64,000 bases of DNA, taken from Roseinatronobacter alkalisoli. Lineage in GTDB: Bacteria; Pseudomonadota; Alphaproteobacteria; Rhodobacterales; Rhodobacteraceae. The position numbers and the translations under genes are program-made. The notes under the pieces were generated by a model. The model did no database searches. It had not been told where the DNA came from and was given only the letters and a program-made list of their open reading frames with translations. Location of the stretch: contig NZ_JAQZSM010000004.1 in NCBI RefSeq assembly GCF_028745735.1, positions 186,001 to 250,000 of the forward strand, written 5' to 3'. Of the stretch, positions 50,279 through 59,003 are shown one piece after another (position 1 is the first letter of the stretch; each line of letters opens with the position of its first letter).

Positions 50279-51529
50279 TCATGTCGCATCAAAGGCCGCG
50301 TTGATGAAGGCTTCGGCGAATGCTGCATCGTCCGGGGCGGTCATCATGCGTTGGGTGAACAGCGTGGCAACCGTGTCAGTGGCCGGATCGCACCAGAAGG
50401 CGGTGCCGAACCCGCCCCACCAGCCAAACCGCCCGCGCGCGTTTTCAGGCGCGGTCCGCAGCGCCACGCCCAGACCCCAGCCATGCGTGTCCCAGAAATC
50501 CGGCGGAAACCACGGGGACGCCGCTTTCTGCGCCGGTGTGATCTGGTCGCGCAGCATTTCATTCACCAGTTCCGCTGACAGCACCTGCTGATCTCCCGCC
50601 ATGCCGCCCGCCAGCAGAAACCGCCCGAAGGCAAGATAGTCATCAACTGTCGAAACCTGCCCGCCGCCACCTGCCTCGAACGCGGGCGGTTGCGCAAAAC
50701 CTTCGCCAGAGGCAGAGTTCCAGTGCTCCAGCGCGCCGGTTTCTGCGTTGGGCGAATACTGGGTTGCCAGTCGATCGGCAGGCCCGGAAAACCCGGTATC
50801 GGCCATGCCCAGCGGGGCAAAGATACGCCGACGCTGGAATTCCCCCAGCGACATGCCACTGGCCCGCGCCACCAGCACGCCCGCCACATCCATCCCGGTA
50901 TGATAGAGCCATGCTTCGCCCGGTTGATGGGCCAGCGGCAATGACCCCAGCCGTGCCATATAGGTGTCGGCATCCTCGCCGAATATCATTGGCCCCGGAG
51001 CCACGCCAAGCGCCTGCATCTGTCTGGTCAACGGCATATCGGCGAACACGATACCCAGCCCCATGCGCTGGCTCAGCAGGTCGCGCAGGGTAATGGCGCG
51101 GGTGGCGGGCAGGGTGTCGTCCAGTGCCCCGTCCATCTGGCGCAGCACCTGCGGTTCGGCCAGTTCGGGCAACCAGCGATCAACCGGTTCATCCAGGTCC
51201 AGCACCCCGTCCTGCACCAGCATCAATGCCGCAACCGCAGTCAACGGTTTACCGATAGAGGCCACGGCGAACAGCGTGTCGCGCTGCATGGCTGCGCCGC
51301 TGTCCAGATCGCGCACACCTGCAACATGGGTCCAGACATCCGGCCCGCGCGCAACCAGCGCCACAAGCCCCGGCACCCGCCCGGTGGTGACGGCCTGATC
51401 CAGCGCACTGCGCAGATTATCAAAGGGCGACGCCGACACCGGATTACCCATGCCAAGTACCAGTGGCAATGCTGCAGCCCCGGCCAATGCGCCGCGCCGT
51501 GTCAGACCTTGTGGTTTTATTTCGCACAT
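50279..51529 (-). CDS. Exported serine hydrolase (class C beta-lactamase family)
   Basis: A 416-residue protein of the beta-lactamase/transpeptidase-like fold. The N-terminus LTRRGALAGAAALPLVLGMG is a Tat-type signal. The catalytic SxxK is SIGK at residues 91-94. The YxN-like position is in WLYHTGMD and the KTG-like triad is replaced in the WGLGV / GWWGGFGT region, as in esterase-like family members. It is therefore probably a periplasmic esterase or peptidase, not a true lactamase. A 24-base palindrome lies 46 bases upstream of its start, the core of which is identical to the MarR site at 40478. Confidence 0.87.
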   Translation of the reverse strand: MCEIKPQGLTRRGALAGAAALPLVLGMGNPVSASPFDNLRSALDQAVTTGRVPGLVALVARGPDVWTHVAGVRDLDSGAAMQRDTLFAVASIGKPLTAVAALMLVQDGVLDLDEPVDRWLPELAEPQVLRQMDGALDDTLPATRAITLRDLLSQRMGLGIVFADMPLTRQMQALGVAPGPMIFGEDADTYMARLGSLPLAHQPGEAWLYHTGMDVAGVLVARASGMSLGEFQRRRIFAPLGMADTGFSGPADRLATQYSPNAETGALEHWNSASGEGFAQPPAFEAGGGGQVSTVDDYLAFGRFLLAGGMAGDQQVLSAELVNEMLRDQITPAQKAASPWFPPDFWDTHGWGLGVALRTAPENARGRFGWWGGFGTAFWCDPATDTVATLFTQRMMTAPDDAAFAEAFINAAFDAT

Positions 51530-51574
51530 CGCGCCCCTCCTGTCGTGGAATCACTATGGGTTTTGTGTAACTGA

Positions 51575-51598
51575 ATAAACTTGTATATACAAGTTTAT
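51575..51598. promoter_or_regulatory. 24-base palindrome containing AACTTGTATATACAAGTT
   Basis: ATAAACTTGTAT and ATACAAGTTTAT are perfect mirror halves. The inner 18 bases are identical to the palindrome at 40478-40495. It sits upstream of the serine hydrolase (start 51529) and downstream of the ArsR gene that is read toward it. Confidence 0.8.
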
Positions 51599-51647
51599 GT
51601 TGGCATGACCAGAATCCCGACCCATGGTGGCGCGGTGTTCTGCGGTC

Positions 51648-52022
51648 TTATGATTTGGCGGGTGCGTAGCTGGCAGGGGGTTGCGCAACGGGATCTGGTT
51701 CATCTTCCACCGTGCGTTTGAGCTGCGCCAGCATGCTGACGGCATGATCAGCATAGGGCCCGATCCAGCGTTGCTGGATGTCGTGAATGGGCAGCGCATC
51801 AAGGTGGTTCCAGCGTTCGCGCCCACGCCGTTCAACGACAAGCAGCCCGGCTTTTTCCAGAACCGTCAGGTGTTGCATCACAGTGCAGCGGTCGCACGCT
51901 GGCAGCGCGTCACACAGCGCGCCCGTGGTCTGCGGCCCGTCTTTCAACAGATCCAGCATCTGCCTGCGGACCCTGTGGCCAAGCGCCTTGAAAAGCGCAT
52001 CATATTTATCTTCGGTTGACAT
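51648..52022 (-). CDS. ArsR-family regulator, divergent from an SRPBCC gene
   Basis: A 124-residue winged-helix repressor: ALFKALGHRVRRQMLDLLKD, LPACDRCTVMQHLTVLEKAG and GLLVVERRGRERWNHLD. CDRC in the recognition region (C-x-x-C) differs from the other two ArsR proteins here and could be redox- or metal-active. Its start codon overlaps a perfect 20-base palindrome shared with the divergent SRPBCC promoter. It is the third ArsR/SRPBCC pair in the window. Confidence 0.87.
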   Translation of the reverse strand: MSTEDKYDALFKALGHRVRRQMLDLLKDGPQTTGALCDALPACDRCTVMQHLTVLEKAGLLVVERRGRERWNHLDALPIHDIQQRWIGPYADHAVSMLAQLKRTVEDEPDPVAQPPASYAPAKS

Positions 52023-52040
52023 GTTATATTTTTATAACAT
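52021..52040. promoter_or_regulatory. 20-base palindrome ATGTTATA-TTTT-TATAACAT at the ArsR start
   Basis: A perfect palindrome with 8-base arms. It begins inside the ArsR start codon and ends 30 bases before the SRPBCC ATG, so one dimer could silence both promoters. No Shine-Dalgarno is visible before the ArsR ATG, which suggests a leaderless message. Confidence 0.75.
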
Positions 52041-52070
52041 AATCGGAGAAAAGCAAAGAGGATTCGGAAC

Positions 52071-52517
52071 ATGGAACTGAAATTCACCGTGGCCGGGCGC
52101 ATCGCGAAGCCCGTTGAGCAGGTGTTCGAGGCGGTTGTGAACCCCGACCAGTTGTCGCAGTATTTCACCACCGGCGGCGCGAAGGGGCGGCTGGTCTCCG
52201 GCGCGGAAGTGACGTGGGATTTCCACGATTTTCCGGGTGCCTTTCCGGTGCTGGTGCAGGACGTCGTGGCGAATGACCGGATCGTCCTGCAATGGGAAGC
52301 CGATGGCGATCTGGCAACCTGGACCACTGTCACCATGACATTTCAGGCGCTGGATGATGGCCGCACGCTGGTGCGCATCAACGAATATGGCTGGCCCGAA
52401 ACCGAGGCCGGACTGCGGTCATGTTTTGGCAATTGCGAAGGCTGGACCGGGATGCTGTGCGCGATGAAGGCATGGCTGGAGCATGGCATCAATCTGCGTG
52501 CAGGATTCTACAAGTAA
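52071..52517 (+). CDS. SRPBCC (AHSA1-type) protein
   Basis: A 148-residue START-like protein: FTVAGRIAKPVEQVFEAVVN, LSQYFTTGGAKGRLVSGAEV, TMTFQALDDGRTLVRINEYG and the C-terminal EGWTGMLCAMKAWLEHGIN. It matches the Aha1-like family often controlled by a divergent ArsR gene, as here. A VOC gene follows 25 bases on and is probably in the same operon. Confidence 0.88.
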   Translation: MELKFTVAGRIAKPVEQVFEAVVNPDQLSQYFTTGGAKGRLVSGAEVTWDFHDFPGAFPVLVQDVVANDRIVLQWEADGDLATWTTVTMTFQALDDGRTLVRINEYGWPETEAGLRSCFGNCEGWTGMLCAMKAWLEHGINLRAGFYK

Positions 52518-52542
52518 ACCACCCCCCAAACGGAGAACCACA

Positions 52543-52881
52543 ATGAAACCCGGAAAGAATATCGCAATCAAAGTGCCGCTGCACCGCTGGGAAGACACCG
52601 TTACGTTTTACCGCGATCAGGTCGGCCTGAAGGTGGCGCGTGAACTTGACGAAAGCACCGGCTTTGAATTTGGCGGGATGACCCTCTGGATCGACAAGGT
52701 GCGCCATCAAAGCCAGACCGACGTGTGGATTGAACTGTTCGATGATAACCCCGATGCCGCACTTGCGGCGCTTGGCAGCCCACAGCGCGATGAGCTGGAG
52801 CCGCTGAACGGTGTCACCGGCCACTGGACATCCGACCCGGCCGGAACAGTCATACTGTTGCGCAAGGAAACCGCTGCGTGA
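52543..52881 (+). CDS. VOC-family protein
   Basis: A 112-residue VOC protein: IAIKVPLHRWEDTVTFYRDQ at the start, then GFEFGGMTLWIDKVRHQSQT, a middle VWIELFDDNPDAALAAL and the C-terminal HWTSDPAGTVILLRKE. CGGAGAACC precedes the ATG. It follows the SRPBCC gene closely. The reaction is unknown; the family includes glyoxalases, dioxygenases and antibiotic-binding proteins. Confidence 0.83.
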   Translation: MKPGKNIAIKVPLHRWEDTVTFYRDQVGLKVARELDESTGFEFGGMTLWIDKVRHQSQTDVWIELFDDNPDAALAALGSPQRDELEPLNGVTGHWTSDPAGTVILLRKETAA

Positions 52882-52940
52882 TCACGCGGCCGCAACGCGC
52901 CAGCGCATGCGCCATGCCGGACGGGGATTGTCAGGGCGGG

Positions 52941-53810
52941 CTATTGCAGTCTGGCGCGTAACGCGCTGGAACTGCCGAAATGGTCCAGTACGGCACGGAT
53001 ACGGGCGGTGTTGCGCAGGTCCGGGTCCGTAAGAAGCCACAGATCGGTATCCAGGGCCGCGATCGGATCACCGATTTGCAACAGGTCAGGGTCATTGCCA
53101 CCCAGATAGACTGGCAGAATCCCCGCGCCACCCCAGTGACGGACTGTCTGGTGCATCGACAGGATGGAGTTCACCTGAACGGTGCAGTTCCGTAGCAATC
53201 CGGTGCTGCGCATCGCCACATGTAGGGCAGGGTAGGGGAAGTCATCGGCGGGGCCGACAGCAGGCAGCGCGTCCAGCGGTTGTTCAGCAAGCGAGCGGTG
53301 CACGAAGATCGCCTGACGGATGACGCCCAGCTTACGGCCGACAAGCCTGTCTTCCGGCGAACTGGCGGGGCGCAATGCCACATCAGCTTCGCGGTGGGTC
53401 AGGTTCTGGACCAGATTGGACACATGCACATCCAGAACGATTCCGGGGAATGCCGCGTAAAAGCCGCTCAACTCCGGTGCGACAAGTGCTGTGAAAAGCG
53501 TGTCTGTGGTGGTCAGCACCACCTTGCCCGCAGGCCGTTTGTCCCGGTCCCCGACGCGCCGCTCCGCCTCGGTGGCCAGCGACTGCATTTCGCGCCCGGC
53601 GTCGATCAGTTCCCGCCCCGCCGCTGTCGGTACATAGCCGGTGCGCAGCCGCTCAAAAACACGCGCGCCCAGCCGCTGTTCAATCTGGTTGAGCCGGCGC
53701 ATCAGGGTCGGGCGGCTTTGGGTGGTGCGGCGCGCGGCGGCGGCAAGTGTCCTTGCATCCGCAATCAGAAGCAGGGTGGCGAAATCGCCCCAATCAAGCC
53801 GAGCGTTCAT
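52941..53810 (-). CDS. LysR-family regulator
   Basis: A 289-residue regulator. The N-terminal winged HTH includes FATLLLIADARTLAAAARRT and TLMRRLNQIEQRLGARVFER. The periplasmic-binding-type effector domain begins near residue 90 with GKVVLTTTDTLFTALVAPEL. It is divergent from a flavodoxin-fold oxidoreductase gene 88 bases away, its likely target. The effector is unknown. Confidence 0.88.
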   Translation of the reverse strand: MNARLDWGDFATLLLIADARTLAAAARRTTQSRPTLMRRLNQIEQRLGARVFERLRTGYVPTAAGRELIDAGREMQSLATEAERRVGDRDKRPAGKVVLTTTDTLFTALVAPELSGFYAAFPGIVLDVHVSNLVQNLTHREADVALRPASSPEDRLVGRKLGVIRQAIFVHRSLAEQPLDALPAVGPADDFPYPALHVAMRSTGLLRNCTVQVNSILSMHQTVRHWGGAGILPVYLGGNDPDLLQIGDPIAALDTDLWLLTDPDLRNTARIRAVLDHFGSSSALRARLQ

Positions 53811-53898
53811 TTCTGGTCATCCATTGCGCAATTCTGGACCTTTAGCGACCATATTTGAACCTGTATTTGTGCTGTTGACCAGAAAGAAAGGACAGCAC

Positions 53899-54627
53899 AT
53901 GCATTTTCACATCCTCCACGCCCACCCCGAGCCGAAGTCATTCAATGGGGCACTGACCGAACGGGCCCGGACGGATTTGCCTGCGAAAGGGCACAAGGTT
54001 ACGGTCACTGACCTTTACGCGGCAGGTTTTGACCCGGTGGAACGCGGCGCGCATTACACCCGGCGCCTGAACACGGACACCTTCTCACCGCTTGCCGAAC
54101 AGCGCCATGCTTTCGGAACAGGCGCGGTTCCTTGTGATGTCCGCCAGGAAATCGCCGCGCTGGAGCGCGCCGACACGCTTGTCCTGCAATTCCCGCTGTG
54201 GTGGCACGGGCCGCCGGCCATTCTGAAAGGATGGTTTGACCGGGTATTCCTGAGTGGCGGGATATATACCAGCTGCAAGCGCTATGACACTGGCCATTTC
54301 AAGAGGCGGCGGGCGCTTGTCTCGGTGACCAGCGGTGCGCCGGAATCGGCGTTCGGTCCGGGTGCGCGCGGGGGGGATCCGGCGGCAATGCTCTGGCCGA
54401 TCCACTATTCACTGCACTATCTTGGCTTCACGGTTCTGCCGCCCTTCTGGACCTTCGGCGTTCAGGGCCATGGCTATGCCTATGAGGATGCAGGAAAAAC
54501 TTCGCAGCGCCTGCAGCAACAACTGGACGCTTGGGCAGAACGGCTGCATGCGCTGCGCACGGACCAACCACTTGCGTTCCCCGGATGGAACGACTGGGAC
54601 GCAGAAGGACGTGCGACAGGCCAGTAG
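53899..54627 (+). CDS. NAD(P)H-dependent flavin oxidoreductase (quinone reductase/NQO1-like)
   Basis: A 242-residue flavodoxin-fold protein. The N-terminal ILHAHPEPKSFNGALTERAR is the FMN/FAD phosphate site typical of the Kef-associated/NQO1-like group. FQPLWWHGPP-type LQFPLWWHGPPAILKGWFDR and VSVTSGAPESAFGPG follow. Such enzymes reduce quinones or modify toxic electrophiles by two-electron transfer. Controlled probably by the divergent LysR regulator. A weak hairpin (ACCGG / CCGGT, 54633-54653) follows. Confidence 0.87.
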   Translation: MHFHILHAHPEPKSFNGALTERARTDLPAKGHKVTVTDLYAAGFDPVERGAHYTRRLNTDTFSPLAEQRHAFGTGAVPCDVRQEIAALERADTLVLQFPLWWHGPPAILKGWFDRVFLSGGIYTSCKRYDTGHFKRRRALVSVTSGAPESAFGPGARGGDPAAMLWPIHYSLHYLGFTVLPPFWTFGVQGHGYAYEDAGKTSQRLQQQLDAWAERLHALRTDQPLAFPGWNDWDAEGRATGQ

Positions 54628-54695
54628 ATCAGACCGGTGATCTTCAGGCCGGTTTGGCACGGTTTCATTGGCACGCAAAAGTTTCATTTTCCTAC

Positions 54696-54726
54696 TTGAG
54701 TTGAAGTGTACTTGAACTTTTATACA
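54696..54726 (+). promoter_or_regulatory. SoxR/MerR-type promoter of the DHA2 pump
   Basis: TTGAGT (54696-54701) and TATACA (54721-54726) are 19 bases apart, the long spacer typical of promoters activated by MerR-family proteins. The spacer region contains TTGAAGTGTACTTGAA (54701-54716), which resembles the SoxR box seen at 63475. A soxR gene is at 62979. Confidence 0.6.
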
Positions 54727-54756
54727 GTTGTGGCACATCGTAAAAAGGACTTGAAA

Positions 54757-56364
54757 ATGACTGGCCATGAAACCCTCAGCCGCGCGCCACATGCTTCGCC
54801 GCGGCGTGCCACAAAGCGCGAATGGATCGGGCTTGCCGTTCTTGCGCTGCCGACGCTGCTGCTTGCCATGGACATGACCGTCCTGCATCTGGCCGTACCC
54901 AGCCTGAGTGCGGCGCTGGAGCCGTCGAGCTCTCAACTGCTGTGGATTGTCGACATCTATGGCTTCATGATTGCCGGGTTTCTGATTGTCATGGGCAATA
55001 TCGGCGACTGGATCGGGCGGCGGAAACTGTTGCTGACCGGCGCTGCGGCATTCGGCTTTGCCTCTGTGCTTGCTGCCTTTGCCCCGACGACGGAAATGCT
55101 GATCGCGGCGCGCGCGCTTCTGGGGATCGCCGGGGCAACGCTGATGCCGTCAACACTTTCGCTAATCCGCAACATGTTTGACGATCCGGCACAACGGACC
55201 ACCGCTGTAGCTGTCTGGATGACCAGTTTCATGGTCGGCGCGATCATCGGCCCATTGGTGGGCGGGGTCATGCTGGTCTGGTTCTGGTGGGGGTCGGTGT
55301 TCCTGCTTGCTGTGCCGGTCATGCTGCTGCTTCTGATTGCCGGGCCGATCCTGCTGCCGGAATTCCGCAACGAAGGAAAGTCGCGGCTTGACCCCCCTTC
55401 GGTCATCATGGCCATCGCGGCCATTCTTCTGCTGGTCTTTGCACTTAAGGAAGCGGCCAAATACGGCAGCATCTGGCAAATCGGTGCGGCGGTGCTGGCC
55501 GGGCTGGCCATCGGTACGCTGTTCGTGCGCCGACAGATCCGGCTTGAAGACCCGCTGCTTGATCTGAAGCTGTTCAGGAATAGCGGATTCACCGCCTCAC
55601 TGGCGTCAATTTCGCTTGCCGTCTTTACGATATCGGGCGCCATGTTCCTGATCTATCAGTATCTGCAAGGCGTTCTTGGGCTTTCCCCGCTGGAAGCAGG
55701 GCTGTGGTTGCTGCCTTCAAGCCTTGCCGGGCCGATCGTTGCCTTCGCTGTACCGGCGCTGTCCCAGCGCATCGCCCCCAACCGCCTGATTGCAGCCGGG
55801 CTGGCGACGGGTGCGGTCAGCCTTGGGGTGTTTGCGCTGCTTGGTCAGGTCAACGGATTGGCAATGGTTGTCGGGGGCATGACCCTGCTGAGCATCGGGC
55901 TGACGCCGGTCGGCATTCTTGGGACTGACCTGATCATCAGTTCGGCACCGGCGGAACAGGCGGGGGCGGCCTCGGCCATTTCGGAAACCGGCACTGAACT
56001 TGGCATGGCACTTGGCATTGCCCTGTTCGGTAGCCTTGCGACCGCGATCTATAAATTCGGTTTTGCCAGTGGCATTGGCGCAGATATTCCCGCGTCGCTG
56101 ACGGATCGCGCGTCAGAAACACTGGGCGCGGCCATCGCCGTCGCTATGGAGGCAGAGCCGGGCGTGGGCACTGCCATTCTGTTGGCCGCGCGTGATGCCT
56201 TCACGTCCGGGTTGCAGGCCGCAGCACTGGTTGCAGCCATCGTCTCTGCTGGTACGGCGCTGATGGCATTGCGCTATCTGCCGAAGACCATTCGCGCAGG
56301 GGCGGGCAATGAGCCCGCAGTGGACAGCACCTGCCCTGTCGAAACCGCGCAGGGCTGTATCTGA
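54757..56364 (+). CDS. DHA2-family MFS drug efflux pump (SmvA/EmrB-like)
   Basis: A 535-residue inner-membrane transporter with 14 predicted helices. Motif D1 LAMDMTVLHLAVPSL is near residue 40, motif A GNIGDWIGRRKLLLTG follows helix 2, and motif C is GPLVGGVML in helix 5. The 14-helix DHA2 group pumps out quaternary ammonium and other cationic toxicants with H+. A SoxR-type promoter lies just before it, fitting a role in expelling redox-active compounds. The convergent gene 20 bases away encodes a close paralogue. Confidence 0.9.
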   Translation: MTGHETLSRAPHASPRRATKREWIGLAVLALPTLLLAMDMTVLHLAVPSLSAALEPSSSQLLWIVDIYGFMIAGFLIVMGNIGDWIGRRKLLLTGAAAFGFASVLAAFAPTTEMLIAARALLGIAGATLMPSTLSLIRNMFDDPAQRTTAVAVWMTSFMVGAIIGPLVGGVMLVWFWWGSVFLLAVPVMLLLLIAGPILLPEFRNEGKSRLDPPSVIMAIAAILLLVFALKEAAKYGSIWQIGAAVLAGLAIGTLFVRRQIRLEDPLLDLKLFRNSGFTASLASISLAVFTISGAMFLIYQYLQGVLGLSPLEAGLWLLPSSLAGPIVAFAVPALSQRIAPNRLIAAGLATGAVSLGVFALLGQVNGLAMVVGGMTLLSIGLTPVGILGTDLIISSAPAEQAGAASAISETGTELGMALGIALFGSLATAIYKFGFASGIGADIPASLTDRASETLGAAIAVAMEAEPGVGTAILLAARDAFTSGLQAAALVAAIVSAGTALMALRYLPKTIRAGAGNEPAVDSTCPVETAQGCI

Positions 56365-56384
56365 CGGGGTGGCCCGGGCGGACC

Positions 56385-57929
56385 CTAGCCACCCTGTGTC
56401 CGGGCATGCCGCAAGGCCACAACTGAAAGCAGCGCAAGCGAGGCCGCGATGAGTGTTGCAACCATCGCGGCCCCGTTCAGACCCGCGACAAAGGCACTCT
56501 GGGCTTGCGTGAATACCCCTTCGGGCAGTGTATCCTGAACCGCATAGGCCTGAGCGAGGCTGTCTGTAACCGCTTCAGACTCTGCGCCCCGAAGGCCGGA
56601 TGGCAGGGCATCGAATATCTCTCGGCGGTAGATGAAGGTTGTCAGGCTGCCCAGAATGGCCACGCCAAGTGCGACCCCCAGTTCCTGCACCATCTCCGAC
56701 ATGGCAGAGGCAGCGCCCGCCTTGGTAGGTGGCGCGGTGCTGACCACAAGGTCTGTTCCCAGCGCGGCGATGGTCCCCAATCCCAGATAGGCAAGCGAGA
56801 ATCCGGCAATCAGAAGGGCGATGCCACTGCTCGGCACAATGACGGTCAGCATCAGGTAGCCGATGGCCGACAGGGCAAGGGCACCGCCGACCACGATACC
56901 CGGCCGCACTTTTCGTGCCATTAACGGGGCCGCAATACCAGCCACAAACATCATCAGTGCCGGTGGCCCCATCCACGCACCGGCAACCAATGGCGAGAAC
57001 CCCGCCACCAGTTGCAGATACTGCGTGACCAGCAGCATCGTCCCGCCAACACTGACCAGACCGAACAGCAGGATAATCAACGCCACCGTGAACGCCCGGT
57101 TCGCGAACAGCCGGACATCCAGCAACGGATGGCGCAATGTCAGCTGCCGCCGCACAAAGACCATTGCCAACACCACACTTGCCGCAAAGGCGAGCACTGA
57201 AGGAAAATCGATCCCATATTTTGCCACCTCCTTGAGCGCATAGATCCCCGGCAGGATTGCCAGAAGCGAGAGGAACGCGCTGATCAGATCCAGCCTGCCG
57301 CCAGCGGGGTCGCGGTATTCGGGCAACAGGAACGGGCCGGCGACAAGCAGGATGGCCACGATAGGCAACGCCACGAGGAATGCCGACCCCCACCAGAATT
57401 GTTCCAGCAACACCCCGCCGACCAGCGGGCCAGCCGCCATTCCCAGTGCAAACATGGTGGCCCACACGCCGATTGCCAGGGCGCGCTGTGCGGGCACATT
57501 GAACATGTTGCTGATCAGGGCCAGTGTGCTGGGCATCAGCGTCGCGCCTGCGACACCAAGTGCCGCCCGCGCAAAGATCAGCATCCCGGCGCTGGTGGAG
57601 AACGCCGCCAGAACTGAGGCAGCAGCGAAAGCGACAGCCCCGATCATCAGCAGTTTGCGCCGACCGATGCGGTCGCCCAGAGATCCCATTGTGATCAGAA
57701 ACCCCGCGATCATGAAGCCATAAGCATCCATGATCCACAGCGCCTGCGTGCTGGTCGGTTGCAGATCCGCCGCCAGCGCGGGAAGTGCGAGATACAGTAA
57801 TGTCACATCCAGCCCCAGCAAGGCGGTGGGCAGCGCCAGCACAGCCAGCCCCAACCATGTTCGGGTGCTGGCGGGCGCATGTGCCTGCTCGGGGGGCGCG
57901 TCCGGGTGAAAAGTAACGTCAATGGTCAT
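56385..57929 (-). CDS. DHA2-family MFS drug efflux pump, paralogue of the neighbour
   Basis: A 514-residue 14-helix pump: LLGLDVTLLYLALPALAADL, GSLGDRIGRRKLLMIGAVAF and GPLVGGVLLEQFWWGSAFLV. It aligns along its whole length with the transporter at 54757 (both have IYGFMIAGFLI / AYGFMIAGFLI and GVAGATLMPSTLALI), and so the two are paralogues placed tail to tail. The divergent XRE/MmyB regulator at 58017 probably controls it. Confidence 0.9.
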   Translation of the reverse strand: MTIDVTFHPDAPPEQAHAPASTRTWLGLAVLALPTALLGLDVTLLYLALPALAADLQPTSTQALWIMDAYGFMIAGFLITMGSLGDRIGRRKLLMIGAVAFAAASVLAAFSTSAGMLIFARAALGVAGATLMPSTLALISNMFNVPAQRALAIGVWATMFALGMAAGPLVGGVLLEQFWWGSAFLVALPIVAILLVAGPFLLPEYRDPAGGRLDLISAFLSLLAILPGIYALKEVAKYGIDFPSVLAFAASVVLAMVFVRRQLTLRHPLLDVRLFANRAFTVALIILLFGLVSVGGTMLLVTQYLQLVAGFSPLVAGAWMGPPALMMFVAGIAAPLMARKVRPGIVVGGALALSAIGYLMLTVIVPSSGIALLIAGFSLAYLGLGTIAALGTDLVVSTAPPTKAGAASAMSEMVQELGVALGVAILGSLTTFIYRREIFDALPSGLRGAESEAVTDSLAQAYAVQDTLPEGVFTQAQSAFVAGLNGAAMVATLIAASLALLSVVALRHARTQGG

Positions 57930-57969
57930 GCTTGCCTCCTTGATCTGAGGCCAGACATGTGTGAATTTA

Positions 57970-58000
57970 ATCCTGTTACAATGGAACTTTTTATCCTGTT
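57970..58000. promoter_or_regulatory. Direct repeat ATCCTGTT, 23-base period
   Basis: ATCCTGTT occurs at 57970-57977 and 57993-58000, 23 bases or about two helical turns apart. It lies between the divergent pump and regulator genes and could be a regulator site on one face of the DNA. Confidence 0.45.
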
Positions 58001-58016
58001 GTCAAAGGTAATAGCC

Positions 58017-58811
58017 ATGAATGCCCGATCCCTTGACCGCAGCCGCACAGAGCTGTCACATTTCCTGCGTCAGCACCGCGAACGCCTGTCGCCCGCCGAT
58101 GTCGGCCTGCCCGAAACCGGGCGTCGCCGCACGCCGGGACTGCGACGCGAGGAGGTGGCAGCGCTCGCTGGGGTGGGCCTGACATGGTACACATGGTTCG
58201 AACAGGGGCGCGATATCGGCGTGTCCGAGGCGTTCCTTCTCAACATTTCCCGTGCGCTGAAACTTGGTGATGCCGAATGCTGCCATCTGTTTCTGCTCGC
58301 GCACCGGCGGCCCCCACCGGCTGATATCTATGACTGGCCATCGGTGAATCCTCGTATCCAGCAGATCATGGATGCGCTGGATATGATGCCTGCCTATGTC
58401 CTCAGTCTTGGCTGGGATGTGGTGGCCTGGAATGCTGCGGCTGAGCGCCTGTTCGGGCTCGCAGCGCGTGAGCGTGTCGAGCGTAACTTCCTCAGGATGG
58501 TCTTTGCCGATCCGGAGTTTCGCCGCCATCACCCGTCCTTCCACGACGATGGCCCGCGTCTGATCGCGAACTTCCGCTGTGATCTGGCCATCGCGCCCGA
58601 CAATCCGGCACTGCTGGCGCTGGTTGATGACCTGAAGAAGCTGTCGGCGGATTTCAGGCGTTGGTGGGGCCAGCCCGCACGGGGCGAATACATCCGGGGG
58701 ATCAGCCAGTTCCTTGACCACAACATCGTGACTGATTTCCAGCATGAGATGATGACAGTCGACGAGCATCGGTATCTGCGCATGATCGTCTGCTTTCCAG
58801 CCACAACTTAG
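58017..58811 (+). CDS. XRE-family regulator with MmyB-like ligand domain
   Basis: A 264-residue regulator. The N-terminal HTH has LSHFLRQHRERLSPADVGLP and RRTPGLRREEVAALAGVGLT, followed by WYTWFEQGRDIGVSEAFLLN, the hallmark of the MmyB-like group. The C-terminal PAS-like domain (about 100-264) contains AYVLSLGWDVVAWNAAAERL and FRRWWGQPARGEYIRG; in relatives such domains bind fatty acids. It is divergent from the DHA2 pump and presumably controls it. Confidence 0.88.
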   Translation: MNARSLDRSRTELSHFLRQHRERLSPADVGLPETGRRRTPGLRREEVAALAGVGLTWYTWFEQGRDIGVSEAFLLNISRALKLGDAECCHLFLLAHRRPPPADIYDWPSVNPRIQQIMDALDMMPAYVLSLGWDVVAWNAAAERLFGLAARERVERNFLRMVFADPEFRRHHPSFHDDGPRLIANFRCDLAIAPDNPALLALVDDLKKLSADFRRWWGQPARGEYIRGISQFLDHNIVTDFQHEMMTVDEHRYLRMIVCFPATT

Positions 58812-59003
58812 CCATGATCGCGGCGTCTACAAAAGTTTTAGGCGTTGCGTTAAGGGTCGCGATGAAACGCTACGGTGGATTCGCCATACTGGCCGCTGAC
58901 AGCCAAGGTCTCCGTGTTTGTGTTTGCTCTCCATCCTGAAGTAGTTCAACCTTCGGTTGTGAAATCGGCCCATTCGATCAAAAAAAATAGCCAGCCGACC
59001 TGT

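Noticed and set aside
50279-51529. True beta-lactamase (resistance gene)
   Set aside because: Only SxxK is canonical; the other active-site motifs fit esterase-like family members, so I give no resistance call.
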